Of a stretch of 64,000 nt of DNA, positions 62,985 to 64,000 are shown piece after piece. Source of the stretch: JANXQE01 sp035651635. GTDB lineage: Bacteria > Verrucomicrobiota > Verrucomicrobiia > Limisphaerales > UBA8199. A model generated the notes under the pieces. It was not told where the DNA came from. It saw only the letters and a list, made by a program, of their open reading frames with translations, and did no database searches. The stretch lies in the NCBI GenBank assembly GCA_035651635.1, contig DASRFK010000214.1, positions 1 to 64,000 of the forward strand, given 5' to 3'. A program made the translations under genes and the position numbers. Within the stretch, counting starts at the first letter, position 1; each line of letters begins with the position of its first letter.

Positions 62985-63626
62985 ATGAAGCAGGTCATTA
63001 CTAAAGAGGATGTTTCGAGCGCCATGAACGATCTCAACGCTCAGGGCAAAAAACCAACCTTAGTCGCGATTCACGCAGTTCTGAACCACCGGGGGTCAAT
63101 GTCGACCTTGGTGCGACTCAAAGGGGAAATCGATGCTGAAGCACAACGGCCGACGGATTCAGCTGAAGCGTTGGAAGCATTCCGCGAAGTATGGGATTTA
63201 GCGCGCAATGAGGAGCGAAAAGAACAGGAAGGGGCTGCATCTGACCTGCGACAGAGCCTTCAAGCTCTCGCGGCGGAGAATGAACGACTTGAAGGGACGG
63301 CTACCGCCGCCCAAAAGCGGGCCAAGGAACTGGAGGAGGCGAAACTTACGGCCGAAGCGGATCTGCAGTTGCTGAGCACCAGCGCGGAACGTGATTTGAG
63401 CCGAGCGACCTCCACCATAAGGGATGCCGGGTTGCAGGCGGCAAAGGCGCTTCAAGACCTTGCCGATGCCCGAGGTGCCCATGCTACCCAAATGGCCGCT
63501 TTGCAATCAGACCTGACCACGGCGCAGCGCACCGCCCACGAATTTGAGCTGCAACTGGTTCGTGCGAATGCATTGTTGGAGGCCAAAGGTCTGCCAATCG
63601 AGACGTTACCCGCGCCAGCACACTGA
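62985..63626 (+). CDS. KfrA-like DNA-binding coiled-coil protein
   Basis: A 213-residue protein from ATG 62985 (MKQVITKEDVSSAMNDLNAQ). Residues 1-60 resemble the KfrA N-terminal DNA-binding domain (PTLVAIHAVLNHRGSMSTLV). A long heptad-rich coiled coil follows (about 85-190, for example ENERLEGTATAAQKRAKELE). Plasmid KfrA binds operators in its own promoter and helps stable inheritance by forming a filament-like scaffold. The shared palindromes at 62244-62260 and 62958-62980 fit its binding sites. It precedes the truncated nuclease-like gene by 15 bases. Confidence 0.85.
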   Translation: MKQVITKEDVSSAMNDLNAQGKKPTLVAIHAVLNHRGSMSTLVRLKGEIDAEAQRPTDSAEALEAFREVWDLARNEERKEQEGAASDLRQSLQALAAENERLEGTATAAQKRAKELEEAKLTAEADLQLLSTSAERDLSRATSTIRDAGLQAAKALQDLADARGAHATQMAALQSDLTTAQRTAHEFELQLVRANALLEAKGLPIETLPAPAH

Positions 63627-63641
63627 ATACTAAAAAAACCG

Positions 63642-64000
63642 ATGAACAACCTGGGCGATTATTTTGGTGAACTGATAAAGCGAGAGGGGAAGCCAAAGAT
63701 TCAGTTGGCGGCCCGATGGGCTCGGAAAGAAATCAGGAGCATTGCGCGGTGTCTCCGTAATGCCTTCGTGCGGTGTCACTTTCACGAGCATCCGCTCGTG
63801 ATTGGCTCAAACGTCACTGGACAGGCCTTGGGCAACCACCTGGCTGACTATTTTGCAACGCAGATGGATCAAAACCTCATAGTTTTCAAAATTCAGAAGT
63901 GCGCGGGCCAGGGGTACCCCGACCGTCGTCTCTTACGTGCGGCGAACCAGCGATCATACGCCTTGGAATTGAAGGCTACGCGCTCGTACGAGCCGAAGTC
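63642..64000 (+). CDS. PD-(D/E)XK nuclease-like protein, 3' end outside window
   Basis: From ATG 63642 (MNNLGDYFGELIKREGKPKI) the frame is open to the window edge (119 codons). The segment GYPDRRLLRAANQRSYALEL followed by KAT has the P-D...E-x-K pattern of restriction-endonuclease-like folds. The upstream helix GQALGNHLADYFATQMDQN is compatible with the family's N-terminal helix. It would be a restriction or defence nuclease, or a repair nuclease, carried by the element. A single motif is weak evidence and the rest of the gene is not visible. Confidence 0.6.
   Translation, partial: MNNLGDYFGELIKREGKPKIQLAARWARKEIRSIARCLRNAFVRCHFHEHPLVIGSNVTGQALGNHLADYFATQMDQNLIVFKIQKCAGQGYPDRRLLRAANQRSYALELKATRSYEPK

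Noticed and set aside
1..64000. CRISPR arrays, tRNA, rRNA genes and insertion sequences
   Set aside because: No spaced repeat series, clover-leaf pattern, rRNA signature or transposase with terminal repeats was found by reading; short or degenerate examples could be missed without a search tool.

Overview
The window looks like a chromosomal stretch of a Verrucomicrobiota bacterium, probably of the Pedosphaera/Limisphaerales type from soil or sediment. The grounds are family-level: ECF sigma factors with very long membrane or HEAT-repeat C-terminal extensions, a zinc-ribbon Ser/Thr kinase paired with an ECF factor, PadR plus HAAS-domain pairs, HEAT and TPR proteins, and a secreted PL1-type pectate lyase. 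No rRNA, tRNA, CRISPR array or insertion sequence was recognised.

Layout. 0-4 kb: a truncated leucine-rich-repeat-like gene, a Clp N-domain protein, a macro-domain protein overlapping a dual-specificity phosphatase, and a TIR-domain protein; together they suggest NAD+/ADP-ribose chemistry. 4.3-7.2 kb (minus): HEAT protein, PhyH oxygenase and SRPBCC protein, probably one operon. 7.4-14.2 kb: small ORFs and a TPR protein on plus; on minus a hypothetical gene, an ECF-fusion sigma factor, a membrane-anchored protein paralogous to the sigma factor's own C-terminus, and a frameshifted C45 acyltransferase. 14.6-31 kb: ordinary metabolic and envelope genes (CPBP-like protein, B12/radical SAM enzyme, CarF-type plasmanyl desaturase opposite a LysR regulator, hydrolase, PQQ propeller, FMN hydroxy-acid oxidase, DUF72, glycosyltransferase, SagB-type dehydrogenase), with several single-base frameshifts and a decayed DUF72 fragment.

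31.2-40.2 kb is the most striking part, a divergent SOS/DNA-damage island. On minus lie a GIY-YIG nuclease and a RecB-like nuclease fused to an iron-sulfur XPD/DinG-type helicase. On plus lie lexA, an AlkD-like alkylation repair gene and a 1453-residue protein that joins an apparently active DinB (Y-family) polymerase to a DnaE2-like C-family polymerase. A sequence differing from the E. coli SOS box at only 3 of 20 positions sits on the lexA start codon.

40.3-51.1 kb: an orphan MbcA/Xre-like antitoxin, then a signalling cluster (ECF factor with a polytopic tail, ECF plus kinase with a split SecD-P1-like tail, PadR with a HAAS-PDZ protein behind perfect direct repeats, ECF factor with HEAT repeats). 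51.3-53.6 kb: pectate lyase. 53.7-64 kb: an accessory region resembling part of an integrative conjugative or mobilisable element (TraG/VirD4-like coupling ATPase, small helix-turn-helix protein, tyrosine-recombinase-like protein, KfrA-like protein with repeated palindromic sites, unknown genes). The window ends inside a gene with a PD-(D/E)XK-like signature.
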